Shown here: piece after piece, positions 54,127 to 63,900 of the stretch
How positions within the stretch are numbered: the first letter of the stretch is position 1
Layout: each line of letters starts with the position of its first letter
Source of the DNA: Pseudomonas deceptionensis
GTDB taxonomy: Bacteria; Pseudomonadota; Gammaproteobacteria; Pseudomonadales; Pseudomonadaceae
Length of the DNA: 64,000 nucleotides
Reading direction: 5' to 3'
Assembly (NCBI RefSeq): GCF_900106095.1
Contig: NZ_FNUD01000002.1
Location: 2,749,501 to 2,813,500, forward strand
Program-made: the position numbers and the translations under genes
The notes under the pieces: model-generated
Databases searched by the model: none
Told to the model about the DNA's origin: nothing
The model's input: the letters and a program-made list of their open reading frames with translations, nothing else

Positions 54127-57100
54127 GAGACGTTTCTCCAACAGAAGATCCAGCAGCAGCGCGTTTTTTTCCCCGACCGTGCACCAGGCTGAACACCACG
54201 GGCACGAACAGCAGGGTGGCAACGGTGGCCAGCATCAGACCGCCAATCACGGCGCGTCCCAGCGGGGCGTTTTGTTCTTCTGACAAGGCCAGCGGCAACA
54301 TGCCGATCATCATTGCCAGCGCGGTCATGCACACCGGTCTGAAGCGTGTGTAGCCCGCTTCGAGTGCGGCTTTGAGTGCGTCGCCATGCTCGGCCAGCCG
54401 TTCGCGGCAAAAACTCACCACCAGAATCGAGTTGGCCGTGGCCACGCCCATGCACAGGATGGCCCCGGTCAAGGCCGGCACCGACAGCGATGTGCCACTG
54501 AGGAACAGCATCCACACGATCCCGGCCAAGGCGGCGGGCAGGGCGGTGATGATCACGAACGGATCGACCCAGGACTGGAAGTTGACCACGATCAGCAGGT
54601 AGATCAGCACCACCGCACCCAGCAAGCCGAAGCTCAAGCCACTGAAGGCTTCATGCAGGGCGTCGATCTGGCCATGCAGACTGATGATCGCGCCTTTGGG
54701 CCGCAGATCGGCTGCCCCATCAATCACCTTTTGTACATCGGCGGCCACTGAACCCAGGTCACGGCCCTGAATGTTGGCGTACAGGTCCAGCGTGGGCTGG
54801 ATGTTGTAGTGGCTGACCACCGCCGGGCTCTGTACCCGGCTGATGGTTGCCAGCGCGCCAAGGATCTGCGACTGGCCGTTGCTGCCGGTCACGGGCAAGG
54901 CTTCCAGTGCTGGCAGGCTGTCCAGACGGTATTGCGGGGTGGCGGCAACCACGCCATAAGACACGCCGTTTTGCGGGTTGAGCCAGAAGGTCGGTGCCAC
55001 TTGAGAGCTCCCCGCCAGGGACGCGACCATGCTGTTGGTCACGTCGCGTTCGGTAATCCCCAGGCCATTGGCCCGCAGGCGATCGACGTTGACTTGCAGC
55101 GACGGGTAGCCCACCGACTGTTGAATCCGCAGGTCGGCAATCCCCGGCACATGCTGCAAGCGCCGTTGCAGTTCCAGTGCATAGGCACGGTTGGCAGCGT
55201 CGTCGTGCCCGGAGATTTTCACGTCCAGCGGGGCCGGGGCGCCGAAGTTGAGGATCTGGGTGCTGATGTCCGCCGGCATAAAGGCAAATTGGGTACCGGG
55301 GAAGCTCTCGGGCAGGGCTTCGCGCAGGCGTTTCACGTAATCGGCGGTGGGGCTGTGATCCGCCTTGAGCGTGACCTGAATATCGCCGTCCTGCGGGCCG
55401 ATAGTGCCGCTACTGCTGTAGGCCATGTCGATGCCACTCAACGGAATTCCGATGTTGTCGATGACGGTATCCAGTTGGTCGGCAGGAATGATCTCGCGGA
55501 TGCGTGACTCGATTCTGTCGAATGCGGCGGCGCTTTCTTCGATACGAGTACCCAATGGCAACCGCACATGCAGGGCCAGAGCCCCGGCATCGGTGGCCGG
55601 GAAGAAGTCCTGGCCCAGGCTCGGCAGCAACGCAAACGAGGCCAGCACGCAGGCCATGAAACCCAGCAGAAAGCGTTTGCGATGGGCCAGTGCCAGCTCC
55701 AACACCCCGTAATAGGCATCGCGTACCGCCGAGAAACGGCGCTCGAACCCTTGCTGAAAACTCAGCAAGGCGCGCACCGGGGCCGAGTGCTGTTTGGTGT
55801 GTTGATCGCCCTCGTGATGGTTGATGTAGGCATCTTCCGGGTGATGCCCGGTACCTTGCTCGGGTACATGTGGCTTGAGCAGAAACATCGCCAGGGTCGG
55901 CACCAGAGTACGGGACAGAATGAACGAGCTGCCCATGGCGAAAATCACCGACAGCGCCATCGGACGGAACAGGTAACCGGCAATCCCCTGCAACATGAAC
56001 ATCGGTACAAACACGATGCAGATGCACAGCAGTGACACGAATGCCGGGCCGACAATCTGCCTGGCCCCGTCGAGAATCGCATCGCGTACCGACTTGCCCT
56101 GTTCGAGGTGCCAGTTGATGTTTTCGATGGTCACCGTGGCATCGTCCACCAGAATCCCCACCGCCAACGCCAGCCCGCCCAGGGTCATGACGTTGAGGGT
56201 TTGCCCGCTGAGCGCCAGCAGGGCGATGGCCGACAGTACCGCCAGCGGGATCGACACCGCGATAATCAGGGTCGAGCGCCAGCTGCCAAGGAACAGCAAA
56301 ATCATGGCGCTGGTGAGCAGGGCGGCAATGATCCCTTCCTGCGCCACGCTTGCGACCGACTGTTTGACGAACACCGAAGCGTCGCCCAGCAAGGAGGTTT
56401 TGAGGGACGGCGGCAAGGTTTCATTGATGCGCGGCAACATTGCGCGAATGCCGTCGACGATGGACAGGGTCGAGATAGTGCCGTTCTTCAACGCCGGCAT
56501 CAGCACCGCTCGGTGACCGTCAACCCGCACGATATTGGTTTGCGGCGGCGAACCGTCACGTACGTGGGCCACCTGGCCGATGGTGATCAGCGCGCCGTCG
56601 ACCGTCTTGATCGGCAAGTCGTTCAGCTCATCGATGGCTTTGGGGCTGTTGTTGAGCAGCACCGTGTACTCATAAGTGCCGAGCTTGGCCGTGCCCACCG
56701 GGATGATCTGGTTTTGCGCCGCCAGCGCCGCGCCGACGTCCTGGGCCGAAAGACCTTTGGCCGCCAGTGCCTGGGGGTCGAGGTCGAGGGTGATCTGGCG
56801 TTGCTTGCCGCCCATGGGCGTCGGCATGGCCAGGCCCGGCAGTGCGCTGAGGGGCAGCCGGATATTGTTCTGCACCAGGTCGCGGATTTTGGCTTCCGAG
56901 AGTGTGGGGCTGGAAAACGCTAATTGCAGGATCGGCACCGTGGACGCGCTGTAGTTAAGAATCAGCGGCGGGGTAATCCCCGGAGGCATCTGCTTGAGCA
57001 CGGTTTGTGACACCGCGGTCACTTGCGCGTTGGCGGTACGGATATCGACGCCGGGTTGAAAGAAGATTTTCACGATGCCCATGCCAGGCAAGGACTGCGA

Positions 57101-57349
57101 CTCGATATGTTCGATGTCGTTGACCGTGGTACTGAGCGAACGCTCGTAGGTATAAATCACCCGGCCCGCCATATCGGCAGGCGCCAGGCCAGTGTATTGC
57201 CACACCACGGCGACCACGGGAATACCAATGTCAGGGAACACATCCGTGGGGGTGCGCACAGCCGCCAGCGGCCCAATGATGCAGATGAAAATCGCCAGCA
57301 CGATAAACGTGTAGGGCTTGTGCAGTGCGGTCTTTACCAGCCCGAGCAT
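54116..57349 (-). CDS. RND efflux permease subunit
   Basis: A 1077-residue inner-membrane proton-driven exporter. Standard features: the N-terminal helix PYTFIVLAIFICIIGPLAAVRTPTDVFPDIGIP, and the helix 4 motif AVGILVDDATVTIENINWHLEQG near residue 400, with the proton-relay Asp pair. A second large periplasmic loop starts near 590, and the C-terminal helices include VKAALEAGYTRFRPVCMTALAMMIGMLPLAL-like family sequence (here starting with LKAA). Internal His/Glu-rich loop KPHVPEQGTGHHPEDAYINHHEGDQHTKQHSAP near residue 500 is cytoplasmic by position. It is first in the operon, before adaptor and channel. No regulator is adjacent. Substrate unknown. Confidence 0.93.
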   Translation of the reverse strand: MLGLVKTALHKPYTFIVLAIFICIIGPLAAVRTPTDVFPDIGIPVVAVVWQYTGLAPADMAGRVIYTYERSLSTTVNDIEHIESQSLPGMGIVKIFFQPGVDIRTANAQVTAVSQTVLKQMPPGITPPLILNYSASTVPILQLAFSSPTLSEAKIRDLVQNNIRLPLSALPGLAMPTPMGGKQRQITLDLDPQALAAKGLSAQDVGAALAAQNQIIPVGTAKLGTYEYTVLLNNSPKAIDELNDLPIKTVDGALITIGQVAHVRDGSPPQTNIVRVDGHRAVLMPALKNGTISTLSIVDGIRAMLPRINETLPPSLKTSLLGDASVFVKQSVASVAQEGIIAALLTSAMILLFLGSWRSTLIIAVSIPLAVLSAIALLALSGQTLNVMTLGGLALAVGILVDDATVTIENINWHLEQGKSVRDAILDGARQIVGPAFVSLLCICIVFVPMFMLQGIAGYLFRPMALSVIFAMGSSFILSRTLVPTLAMFLLKPHVPEQGTGHHPEDAYINHHEGDQHTKQHSAPVRALLSFQQGFERRFSAVRDAYYGVLELALAHRKRFLLGFMACVLASFALLPSLGQDFFPATDAGALALHVRLPLGTRIEESAAAFDRIESRIREIIPADQLDTVIDNIGIPLSGIDMAYSSSGTIGPQDGDIQVTLKADHSPTADYVKRLREALPESFPGTQFAFMPADISTQILNFGAPAPLDVKISGHDDAANRAYALELQRRLQHVPGIADLRIQQSVGYPSLQVNVDRLRANGLGITERDVTNSMVASLAGSSQVAPTFWLNPQNGVSYGVVAATPQYRLDSLPALEALPVTGSNGQSQILGALATISRVQSPAVVSHYNIQPTLDLYANIQGRDLGSVAADVQKVIDGAADLRPKGAIISLHGQIDALHEAFSGLSFGLLGAVVLIYLLIVVNFQSWVDPFVIITALPAALAGIVWMLFLSGTSLSVPALTGAILCMGVATANSILVVSFCRERLAEHGDALKAALEAGYTRFRPVCMTALAMMIGMLPLALSEEQNAPLGRAVIGGLMLATVATLLFVPVVFSLVHGRGKKRAAAGSSVGETSHVI

Positions 57350-57575
57350 GCCTGAACCTCCGAGGAGTGGAATTGCAAACCTCGGCAGTCTTACCGTCCA
57401 AACCTAACGATCCGCTTTCAGCAACGTGAAGGATCCTTTAGGAATGGCCTGAAATTCCCTTCACTTTCATTCATTTGGCCGAATGGCCAACGAGCGCCAA
57501 GCTTGAAGCCTATTCGACGGGCCAGCTCCCTGTACCTGTCGTACTTTTTGGTTTCCCCTGCGAGGCGTACTTGCG

Positions 57576-57986
57576 ATGACTCTTAAACCACTGCTGCTGA
57601 TCCCGTCCCTGAGCCTGGTGCTGTTGCTGTCGGCCTGTGCCGGGCCCATGCCAAAACAAGACCCGGGCGAAGCCTGGATCGGTCTTAAAGAGGAGGGCAA
57701 CAGTGACCTGATGGCGGAACGGGTCGACGGTAAAAACATCAACGATGGCCGTTACTTTGAAGTCACTCCCGGCACCCACCGTCTGGACGTGACCTTGTTC
57801 GAAGGCGCCACGGGTGATGAAAACGAGGTGGATTGCCAGGGCAAGGTCAACTACACACACTTCAAGGCCGGTGAGCGCTACGAGCTGATTGAGTCGAGCC
57901 TTGGGCCAGAGATCAGTGCACGCCTTGTCGACGGGCATGGCAAGGAAGTGGCACACACGGCGGATTTCAGCTGTATGCCGGGGTAG
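57576..57986 (+). CDS. Small hypothetical lipoprotein (136 aa)
   Basis: A 136-residue protein with a clear lipoprotein signal (PSLSLVLLLSAC), lipidated Cys at about residue 21. The mature part is a small beta-rich domain (RYFEVTPGTHRLDVTLFEG; VNYTHFKAGERYELIESSLG) with two further Cys residues (VDCQGK and DFSCMPG) that could form a disulfide. I do not recognise a named family, but similar proteins are common in Pseudomonas. It is a single gene followed by a REP pair. Confidence 0.75.
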   Translation: MTLKPLLLIPSLSLVLLLSACAGPMPKQDPGEAWIGLKEEGNSDLMAERVDGKNINDGRYFEVTPGTHRLDVTLFEGATGDENEVDCQGKVNYTHFKAGERYELIESSLGPEISARLVDGHGKEVAHTADFSCMPG

Positions 57987-57998
57987 GCGCTTTACCCT

Positions 57999-58085
57999 TG
58001 TGGGAGCGAGCCTGCTCGCGATGCAGACGACACGGTCTGGCAGGCCGACCGTGGTGAGGCCATCGCGAGCAGGCTCGCTCCCACA
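57999..58085. repeat. REP pair (BIME), copy 1
   Basis: TGTGGGAGCGAGCCTGCTC... at 57999-58023 and its exact 25-bp inverse at 58061-58085 enclose a 37-bp spacer. This is the GTGGGAGC-type REP typical of fluorescent pseudomonads, here between convergent genes. Confidence 0.92.
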
Positions 58086-58102
58086 GAGAGTTTGGCGTTT
58101 GT

Positions 58103-59512
58103 CTAAAACGAACGCACAATCTTGCCCAGGGTTTCCATGGCTTTCTCACTGGCCTCGTCCCACGGGCTGCCGTAGTTCAGGCGGATGCAATTGCGAAAGC
58201 GTTGGGTGGCCGAGAAGATCGGCCCCGGCGCTATGCTGATGCCTTGGGCCAGGGCCATCTGGAACAACTTGAGCGAGTCCATTTGCTCGGGCAGTTCCAG
58301 CCACAGGAAGTAGCCGCCCGAAGGCTGGCTGACCCGGGTCTGGGCCGGGAAGTAGCGGGCAATCGCGGCCAGCATTGCGCTCTGTTGCTCCTCCAGCGCA
58401 TAGCGCAGTTTGCGCAGGTGACGGTCGTAACCGCCGTGCTGCAAGTAGTCTGCGATGGCGGCCTGGGCCGGCATCGACGCGCACAGCGACGTCATCAGCT
58501 TGAGCCGCTCGATTTTCTGCGCGTAACGCCCCGCAGCCACCCAGCCAATGCGGTAACCCGGTGCCAGGCTTTTGGCAAACGAGCCGCAATGCATTACCAG
58601 CCCTTCGGTATCAAACGCCTTGGCCGGCTTCGGCGCGTGCTGGCCGTAATACAGCTCGGCGTACACATCGTCTTCAATCAACGGTACCTGATGGCCGCGC
58701 AGCAGCTCGACCAGGGCCTGCTTCTTGGCCTCGGGCATGGTCGCGCCAATGGGGTTCTGAAAGCTGGTCATGCACCACACGGCTTTGATCGGATGACGCT
58801 CGAGGGTTTGTGCCAGCACCCCGAGGTCGATGCCATCACGGGGATGCACCGGGATCTCCACCGCCTTGAGCTTGAGCCGTTCCAGCACTTGCAGGCAGGC
58901 GTAAAACGCAGGGGCTTCGATGGCCACCAGGTCGCCGGGCTCGGTGACGGCTTGCAGGCACAGGTTCAGGGCCTCCAGCGCGCCATTGGTAATCAGCAGT
59001 TCCTCCATGGGCAGCATCAACCCGCCGACCATGTAGCGCAGGGCGATTTGCCGCCGCAGCTGCGGGTTGCCGGGGGACATGTCGGTGACCACCATGCGCG
59101 GGTCCATTTCCCGGCTGGCGGTGGCCATCGAGCGGGCCAGACGTTGCAGCGGAAACAGCATCGGGCTGGGGAAGGCCGAGCCGAACGGTACCGTGTGGGG
59201 GTCTTTGATCGAGTCCAGCACCGAAAAAACCAGGGCGCTGACATCCACCTGGGTGGACTCGGTGACATGGCTGCTGAACACCGGTTCGGAAAAAGGGGTA
59301 GGCGCATGCACATTGACGAAATAGCCCGAACGCGGCTTGGCCCGAATCAGGCCTCGACGCTCCAGCAGGTAATAGGCCTGAAACACCGTCGAGGGGCTGA
59401 CGCCATAGGTCTGGCTGGCATAGCGCACCGAAGGCACGCGCTGACCGGGCCCGAGCACCCCTGAGCGGATCAGTTCAGCAATATCGTCGGCGAATTTTTC
59501 GTAGCGTTTCAT
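58103..59512 (-). CDS. MocR/PdxR-type regulator (GntR HTH fused to class I aminotransferase domain)
   Basis: A 469-residue protein. The start at 59512 (MKRYEKFADDIAELIRSG) is the normal GntR beginning; the long frame upstream runs through a REP and is excluded. The winged helix is residues 1-70 (GVLGPGQRVPSVRYASQTYGVSPSTVFQAYYLLERRGLI). The aminotransferase fold starts near residue 110. The PLP lysine is in HCGSFAKSLAPGYRIGWVAAGR near residue 310. MocR proteins use PLP-amino-acid adducts as signals in, for example, vitamin B6, GABA or taurine use. No target operon adjoins it. REP pairs flank it on both sides. Confidence 0.9.
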   Translation of the reverse strand: MKRYEKFADDIAELIRSGVLGPGQRVPSVRYASQTYGVSPSTVFQAYYLLERRGLIRAKPRSGYFVNVHAPTPFSEPVFSSHVTESTQVDVSALVFSVLDSIKDPHTVPFGSAFPSPMLFPLQRLARSMATASREMDPRMVVTDMSPGNPQLRRQIALRYMVGGLMLPMEELLITNGALEALNLCLQAVTEPGDLVAIEAPAFYACLQVLERLKLKAVEIPVHPRDGIDLGVLAQTLERHPIKAVWCMTSFQNPIGATMPEAKKQALVELLRGHQVPLIEDDVYAELYYGQHAPKPAKAFDTEGLVMHCGSFAKSLAPGYRIGWVAAGRYAQKIERLKLMTSLCASMPAQAAIADYLQHGGYDRHLRKLRYALEEQQSAMLAAIARYFPAQTRVSQPSGGYFLWLELPEQMDSLKLFQMALAQGISIAPGPIFSATQRFRNCIRLNYGSPWDEASEKAMETLGKIVRSF

Positions 59513-59555
59513 GGGATAAGGCCCGGTCCGGCGTAAGTTACACACATCAAACATC

Positions 59556-59623
59556 TGTGGGAGCGAGCCTGCTCGCGATGCATGCAGCGCAGTGCTGCCA
59601 TCGCGAGCAGGCTCGCTCCCACA
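59556..59623. repeat. REP pair (BIME), copy 2
   Basis: The same 25-bp arm as copy 1 occurs at 59556-59580 and inverted at 59599-59623, with an 18-bp spacer. It lies between ccoG and the MocR-type gene, which are transcribed in the same direction, so it sits just ahead of the latter. Confidence 0.92.
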
Positions 59624-59645
59624 AGGGTTGCTGCAGTCTAAAGGC

Positions 59646-61067
59646 TCAGCGATTGAGCGGGGCAACAAAACGGCTTTTGGCCACGCTGCGCACATCCGGT
59701 TCATCGGTGTCGGTGACCACAAACTCGATGGTCTGTGAGCTGCTCTTCGGGCGGTCGGCCAGCAGGGCAACAGACACCGGCACATCGACAATCTCGCCGG
59801 GGGCCAGGCTCAGTTCGGTTTTGCCCTGCAGCTGGAAGTCTTCGCTGTCTTGCAAGGACACCCGATAGTTCTGTGGTTCCTGGGTCTTGTTGATGATTTT
59901 AAGGCTGTAGATGTTCTCGATCTGGCCCTGGCTGTTCTCGCGGAACAGGCCCCGGTCCTTGATCACATCCAGCGACACCATGGTGCGTTGGTTCAGGGCT
60001 ATCACCAGCGCTCCGATCATCAGTAGCAGCACCACGGCGTAGCCGATCAGGCGTGGGCGCAGCAGGTGGGTCTTGCCGCCTTGCAGTTCGTGTTCGGAGG
60101 TATAGCGCACCAGGCCTGGGGCGTAGCCCATTTTGTCCATCACCGAATCACAGGCATCAATACAGGCAGCGCAACCGATGCACTCCATCTGCAAGCCATC
60201 GCGGATATCGATGCCGGTCGGGCACACCTGCACGCACATATAACAGTCGATGCAATCACCCAAACCTTCCTGCTTTGGCTCAACCCCTCGTTTGCGAGGG
60301 CCCCGGCTTTCGCCACGGGCCACGTCATAGGAAATGGCCAGGGTGTCCTTGTCGAACATCACGCTCTGGAAGCGGGCATACGGGCACATATGCATGCACA
60401 CCGCTTCACGCAGCCAACCGGCGCTGATGTAGGTGGCCCCGGTGAAAAACAGCATCCAGAACAGGCTGATGCCGGCAATTTCCAGGGTCAGCAATTCCGT
60501 GGCCAGCGGCCGGACCGGTGTGAAGTAACCAACGAAAGTCAGTGCGGTCATCACACTGATGGCCAGCCACAGGGTGTGCTTGGCCGTACGGCGCAGGACC
60601 TTGTTCAGGCGCCAGGGCGCGGCTTGCAGTTTTATGCGCTGGTTTCTGTCACCTTCGGTGATCTTTTCGCACCACATAAACAGCCAGGTCCACGTGCTTT
60701 GCGGGCAGGTGTAACCGCACCACACCCGGCCGGCAAATACCGTGATTGCAAACAGGCCAAAGGCAGCAATGATTAGCAAGGCCGACAGCAGAATGAAGTC
60801 CTGGGGCCAGAAGGTTGCGCCAAAAATGTGAAATTTGCTTTCAGACAAGTCCCACAGGACCGCCTGCCGGCCATCCCAATTCAGCCAGACCGTGCCAAAG
60901 AACAGCAAAAACAAAAAGCCTGTGCCCACTATTCGGAGTGTGCGGTACAGGCCCGTGAAGCTGCGGGTGTGAATCACGTTGTCGCTGGACTTGTTCTTGT
61001 TTTTTGCGGCTCTTGGTCGAGAAGCCTCAAATGACTCAATTATCTGGACGGGAATTTGTTCGCTCAT
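59646..61067 (-). CDS. ccoG: Cytochrome c oxidase accessory protein CcoG
   Basis: A 473-residue membrane iron-sulfur protein that reduces copper during assembly of cbb3 oxidase. The start at 61067 gives MSEQIPVQII; an in-frame ATG at 61091 is an alternative. Several hydrophobic helices occur in the first 210 residues. Early cysteines lie in VWCGYTCPQSTWTWLFMWCEK. Two 4Fe-4S clusters are in CIDCYMCVQVCPTGIDI and MECIGCAACIDACDSVMDK near residues 255-290. A C-terminal beta-sandwich domain follows. No ccoNOPQ genes lie nearby, unlike the usual cluster, so this may be a paralogue. Confidence 0.92.
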   Translation of the reverse strand: MSEQIPVQIIESFEASRPRAAKNKNKSSDNVIHTRSFTGLYRTLRIVGTGFLFLLFFGTVWLNWDGRQAVLWDLSESKFHIFGATFWPQDFILLSALLIIAAFGLFAITVFAGRVWCGYTCPQSTWTWLFMWCEKITEGDRNQRIKLQAAPWRLNKVLRRTAKHTLWLAISVMTALTFVGYFTPVRPLATELLTLEIAGISLFWMLFFTGATYISAGWLREAVCMHMCPYARFQSVMFDKDTLAISYDVARGESRGPRKRGVEPKQEGLGDCIDCYMCVQVCPTGIDIRDGLQMECIGCAACIDACDSVMDKMGYAPGLVRYTSEHELQGGKTHLLRPRLIGYAVVLLLMIGALVIALNQRTMVSLDVIKDRGLFRENSQGQIENIYSLKIINKTQEPQNYRVSLQDSEDFQLQGKTELSLAPGEIVDVPVSVALLADRPKSSSQTIEFVVTDTDEPDVRSVAKSRFVAPLNR

Positions 61068-61605
61068 GGTCTTTCGCTCATCAGCCTCCATCAGGCATGA
61101 GCACTATGCCCAGCGAACTGTTTGCATAACAGACTCAGTTATTTGAATTAAAACCGGATCAGATGGGTTTTTAGGCCCGCCTGCGACAATGTGCTGCACC
61201 CCGGGCAATCCCCGGTGGTGCGGGCTCTGGGTGTCTGTACTGCAGATGCGCCGGAGGGAGGGTGATCGGGGTCAGGTAAATCACCGAATCACTGAGGTGA
61301 CGATGCATTGGAGGAAATCTGTGCACGTGTTTTGCATTGATTCCTTCAGCAACCGCTATCAAACCTTTCAGCCACTGTCTGCGGGTGTCCTCAAAGCAAC
61401 ACAATGCACTGTTAGTGTGCGAACTCAGTACACCTCGTCGTGTTATGCACGGAACATTTGCCATGCGCCGCAGGTCGTTAATCTAGCGATACAGATTGTC
61501 TGACAACAGCTAGTCTTTGCTCTGTCACTGAGTGCAGGAAACAGCTCAAGTTGATGGCTAAACGCGTGCAGGGTCATGCGTAACCTTTACCGGATGGAGA
61601 ACAGC
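61068..61605. other. Divergent region between ccoG and glgB
   Basis: 538 bp. It contains a frame from GTG 61321 to TGA 61503 (60 residues, GGAGGA five bases before the start) whose product has no recognised features and was not called as a gene. No operator or repeat was recognised. Confidence 0.4.
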
Positions 61606-63837
61606 ATGGGTTCGAGCAAGCAAACGGGTAAAGGGAGAGACTCATGGTTACCCGAAAACTCGGATATCGAGGCGCTGGCACGGGCTGAGCATCCTGATCC
61701 GTTTTCGGTTCTGGGGCCCCACGCCGATGGCGCGGGCGGTCAGTCTGTTCGGGCTTTTTTGCCAGGAGCGCTCAGTGTCAACGTGCTTGCTCGCGACGGC
61801 GGTGAAGTGCTGGGCCCGCTCGAATATTCACAGGTGCCCGGTTTTTTTGTCGGGCATTTCCCGCAGGCCAGTGGCTATGTGCTGCAGGTTGATTGGGGGG
61901 ATGTTGTCCAGGTCAGCGAAGATCCTTACAGTTTTGGTCCGCTGCTGGGTGAAATGGATCTGTACCTGTTTGCCGAAGGCAATCATCGCGATTTGAGCAG
62001 TTGCTTTGGCGCGCAGTTGACCCACGTAGATGGCGTGCCCGGGGTGCGCTTTGCGGTGTGGGCGCCCAATGCGCGGCGGGTTTCGGTTGTGGGTGATTTC
62101 AATGGCTGGGACGGCCGTCGTCACCCCATGCGCCTGCGCCATCCGAGCGGGGTGTGGGAGCTGTTTGTACCCCGCCTGCAAGCCGGTGAGGCCTACAAGT
62201 ATGAAATTCTCGGGGCCCAGGGCATTTTGCCGCTCAAGGCTGACCCCGTGGCCCTGGCTACGCAGTTGCCGCCCGACACCGCGTCAAGAGTCGCCTCGCC
62301 CCTGACGGTCGACTGGCAGGACAGCGAGTGGATGCAAGCCCGTGCGCAGCGCCAGCGCCATGATCAACCGTTGTCCATCTACGAGCTGCATGTGGGCTCA
62401 TGGCAGTGCGAGGCCGATGATGCCGGCGAGATCGCGCGTCAGTACACCTGGCCTGAGCTGGCGGACCGCCTGATCCCCTATGTGCAGCAACTGGGCTTCA
62501 CCCATATCGAGCTGATGCCGATCATGGAGCACCCGTTCGGCGGCTCCTGGGGCTATCAGCCCTTGTCGCAATTTGCACCCACCGCCCGCTACGGGTCGCC
62601 CGATGATTTTGCGGCGTTCGTCAATGCCTGCCATGTGGCCGGTATCGGGGTGATTCTGGACTGGGTGCCCGCGCACTTCCCCAACGATACCCACGGGCTG
62701 GCGCAATTTGATGGCACTGCGTTGTACGAATACGCCAACCCGCTTGAAGGTTTTCACCAGGACTGGAATACGCTGATTTACAACCTGGGCCGCACCGAAG
62801 TGCATGGCTTTATGCTGGCCTCGGCCCTGCACTGGCTTAAACACTTCCACATCGACGGGCTGCGGGTCGATGCGGTGGCGTCCATGCTGTACCGCGACTA
62901 CTCACGCAAGTCCGGTGAGTGGGTGCCCAATCGCCATGGCGGCCGGGAAAACCTCGAAGCCATCGAGTTTTTACGCCATCTCAATGACGTGGTTGCCCAC
63001 GAAGTTCCCGGTGCGCTGGTGATTGCCGAAGAGTCCACGGCCTGGCCGGGGGTCAGCCAAAGTACCGATCAGGGCGGCCTGGGTTTTTCATACAAGTGGA
63101 ACATGGGCTGGATGCACGATTCGCTGCACTACATCCAGCAAGACCCGGTGTACCGCGCCCATCATCACAACGAGTTGAGCTTTGGCCTGGTGTACGCCTG
63201 GACCGAGCGTTTTATCCTGCCGATTTCCCACGATGAAGTGGTGCACGGCAAGCACTCGCTGATCGACAAAATGCCCGGTGATCGCTGGCAGAAATTCGCC
63301 AACCTGCGGGCTTACCTGAGTTTTATGTGGGCCCATCCGGGCAAGAAGCTGCTGTTTATGGGCTGCGAATTCGGACAGTGGCGCGAGTGGAATCACGACC
63401 AGCAGCTGGACTGGTACTTGCTGCAATACCCCGAGCACCGAGGTGTGCAAAAACTGGTGGGTGACTTGAACTGTTTGTACCGCGAGCAACCTGCGTTGTA
63501 TGAGCAGGACGACGTGGCGCAAGGGTTCCAGTGGTTGATCGGGGATGACGCCGCCAACAGCGTTTACGCCTGGCTGCGCTGGAGCAAGGACGGTTCGCCA
63601 TTGCTGGTGGTGACCAACTTTACCCCGGTGCCACGTGAGGGCTATCGCATCGGAGTGCCGTTTGCCGGTACCTGGAAAGAGGTCATCAACAGTGATTCGG
63701 CCATCTACGCCGGTTCTGATTATGGCAACGGCGGCGGGGTCGTGACCGAGGCGCTGCCCAGCCATGGGCAGAGTGTGTCAGTGGCCCTGAATCTGCCTCC
63801 GTTGGGGGTGTTGATCTTGCGGCCGGTGGTTGCCTAG
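61606..63837 (+). CDS. glgB: 1,4-alpha-glucan branching enzyme GlgB
   Basis: A 743-residue GH13 enzyme that makes alpha-1,6 branches in glycogen. The start at 61606 follows GGAG at six bases; two upstream in-frame ATGs lack a ribosome site. Order: N-terminal beta-sandwich modules ([22 protein letters not shown], then [29 protein letters not shown] near residue 145), then the GH13 barrel. Catalytic motifs are [19 protein letters not shown] (nucleophile Asp near residue 422), [13 protein letters not shown] (Glu near 475) and [14 protein letters not shown] near 540. It is single here; glgE/treS are not in the window, although they usually accompany glgB in Pseudomonas. Confidence 0.95.
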   Translation: MGSSKQTGKGRDSWLPENSDIEALARAEHPDPFSVLGPHADGAGGQSVRAFLPGALSVNVLARDGGEVLGPLEYSQVPGFFVGHFPQASGYVLQVDWGDVVQVSEDPYSFGPLLGEMDLYLFAEGNHRDLSSCFGAQLTHVDGVPGVRFAVWAPNARRVSVVGDFNGWDGRRHPMRLRHPSGVWELFVPRLQAGEAYKYEILGAQGILPLKADPVALATQLPPDTASRVASPLTVDWQDSEWMQARAQRQRHDQPLSIYELHVGSWQCEADDAGEIARQYTWPELADRLIPYVQQLGFTHIELMPIMEHPFGGSWGYQPLSQFAPTARYGSPDDFAAFVNACHVAGIGVILDWVPAHFPNDTHGLAQFDGTALYEYANPLEGFHQDWNTLIYNLGRTEVHGFMLASALHWLKHFHIDGLRVDAVASMLYRDYSRKSGEWVPNRHGGRENLEAIEFLRHLNDVVAHEVPGALVIAEESTAWPGVSQSTDQGGLGFSYKWNMGWMHDSLHYIQQDPVYRAHHHNELSFGLVYAWTERFILPISHDEVVHGKHSLIDKMPGDRWQKFANLRAYLSFMWAHPGKKLLFMGCEFGQWREWNHDQQLDWYLLQYPEHRGVQKLVGDLNCLYREQPALYEQDDVAQGFQWLIGDDAANSVYAWLRWSKDGSPLLVVTNFTPVPREGYRIGVPFAGTWKEVINSDSAIYAGSDYGNGGGVVTEALPSHGQSVSVALNLPPLGVLILRPVVA

Positions 63838-63847
63838 ATCACAGGCG

Positions 63848-63883
63848 CCTCACCCTGGTCCTCCCGGAGGGTGCAGGGTGAGG
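63848..63883. terminator. Hairpin after glgB
   Basis: CCTCACCCT (63848-63856) pairs with AGGGTGAGG (63875-63883). A smaller CCTCC/GGAGG hairpin lies inside the loop. It sits between convergent stops and has no T-run. Confidence 0.6.
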
Positions 63884-63900
63884 TGAGGGGGCGCCCGGAT

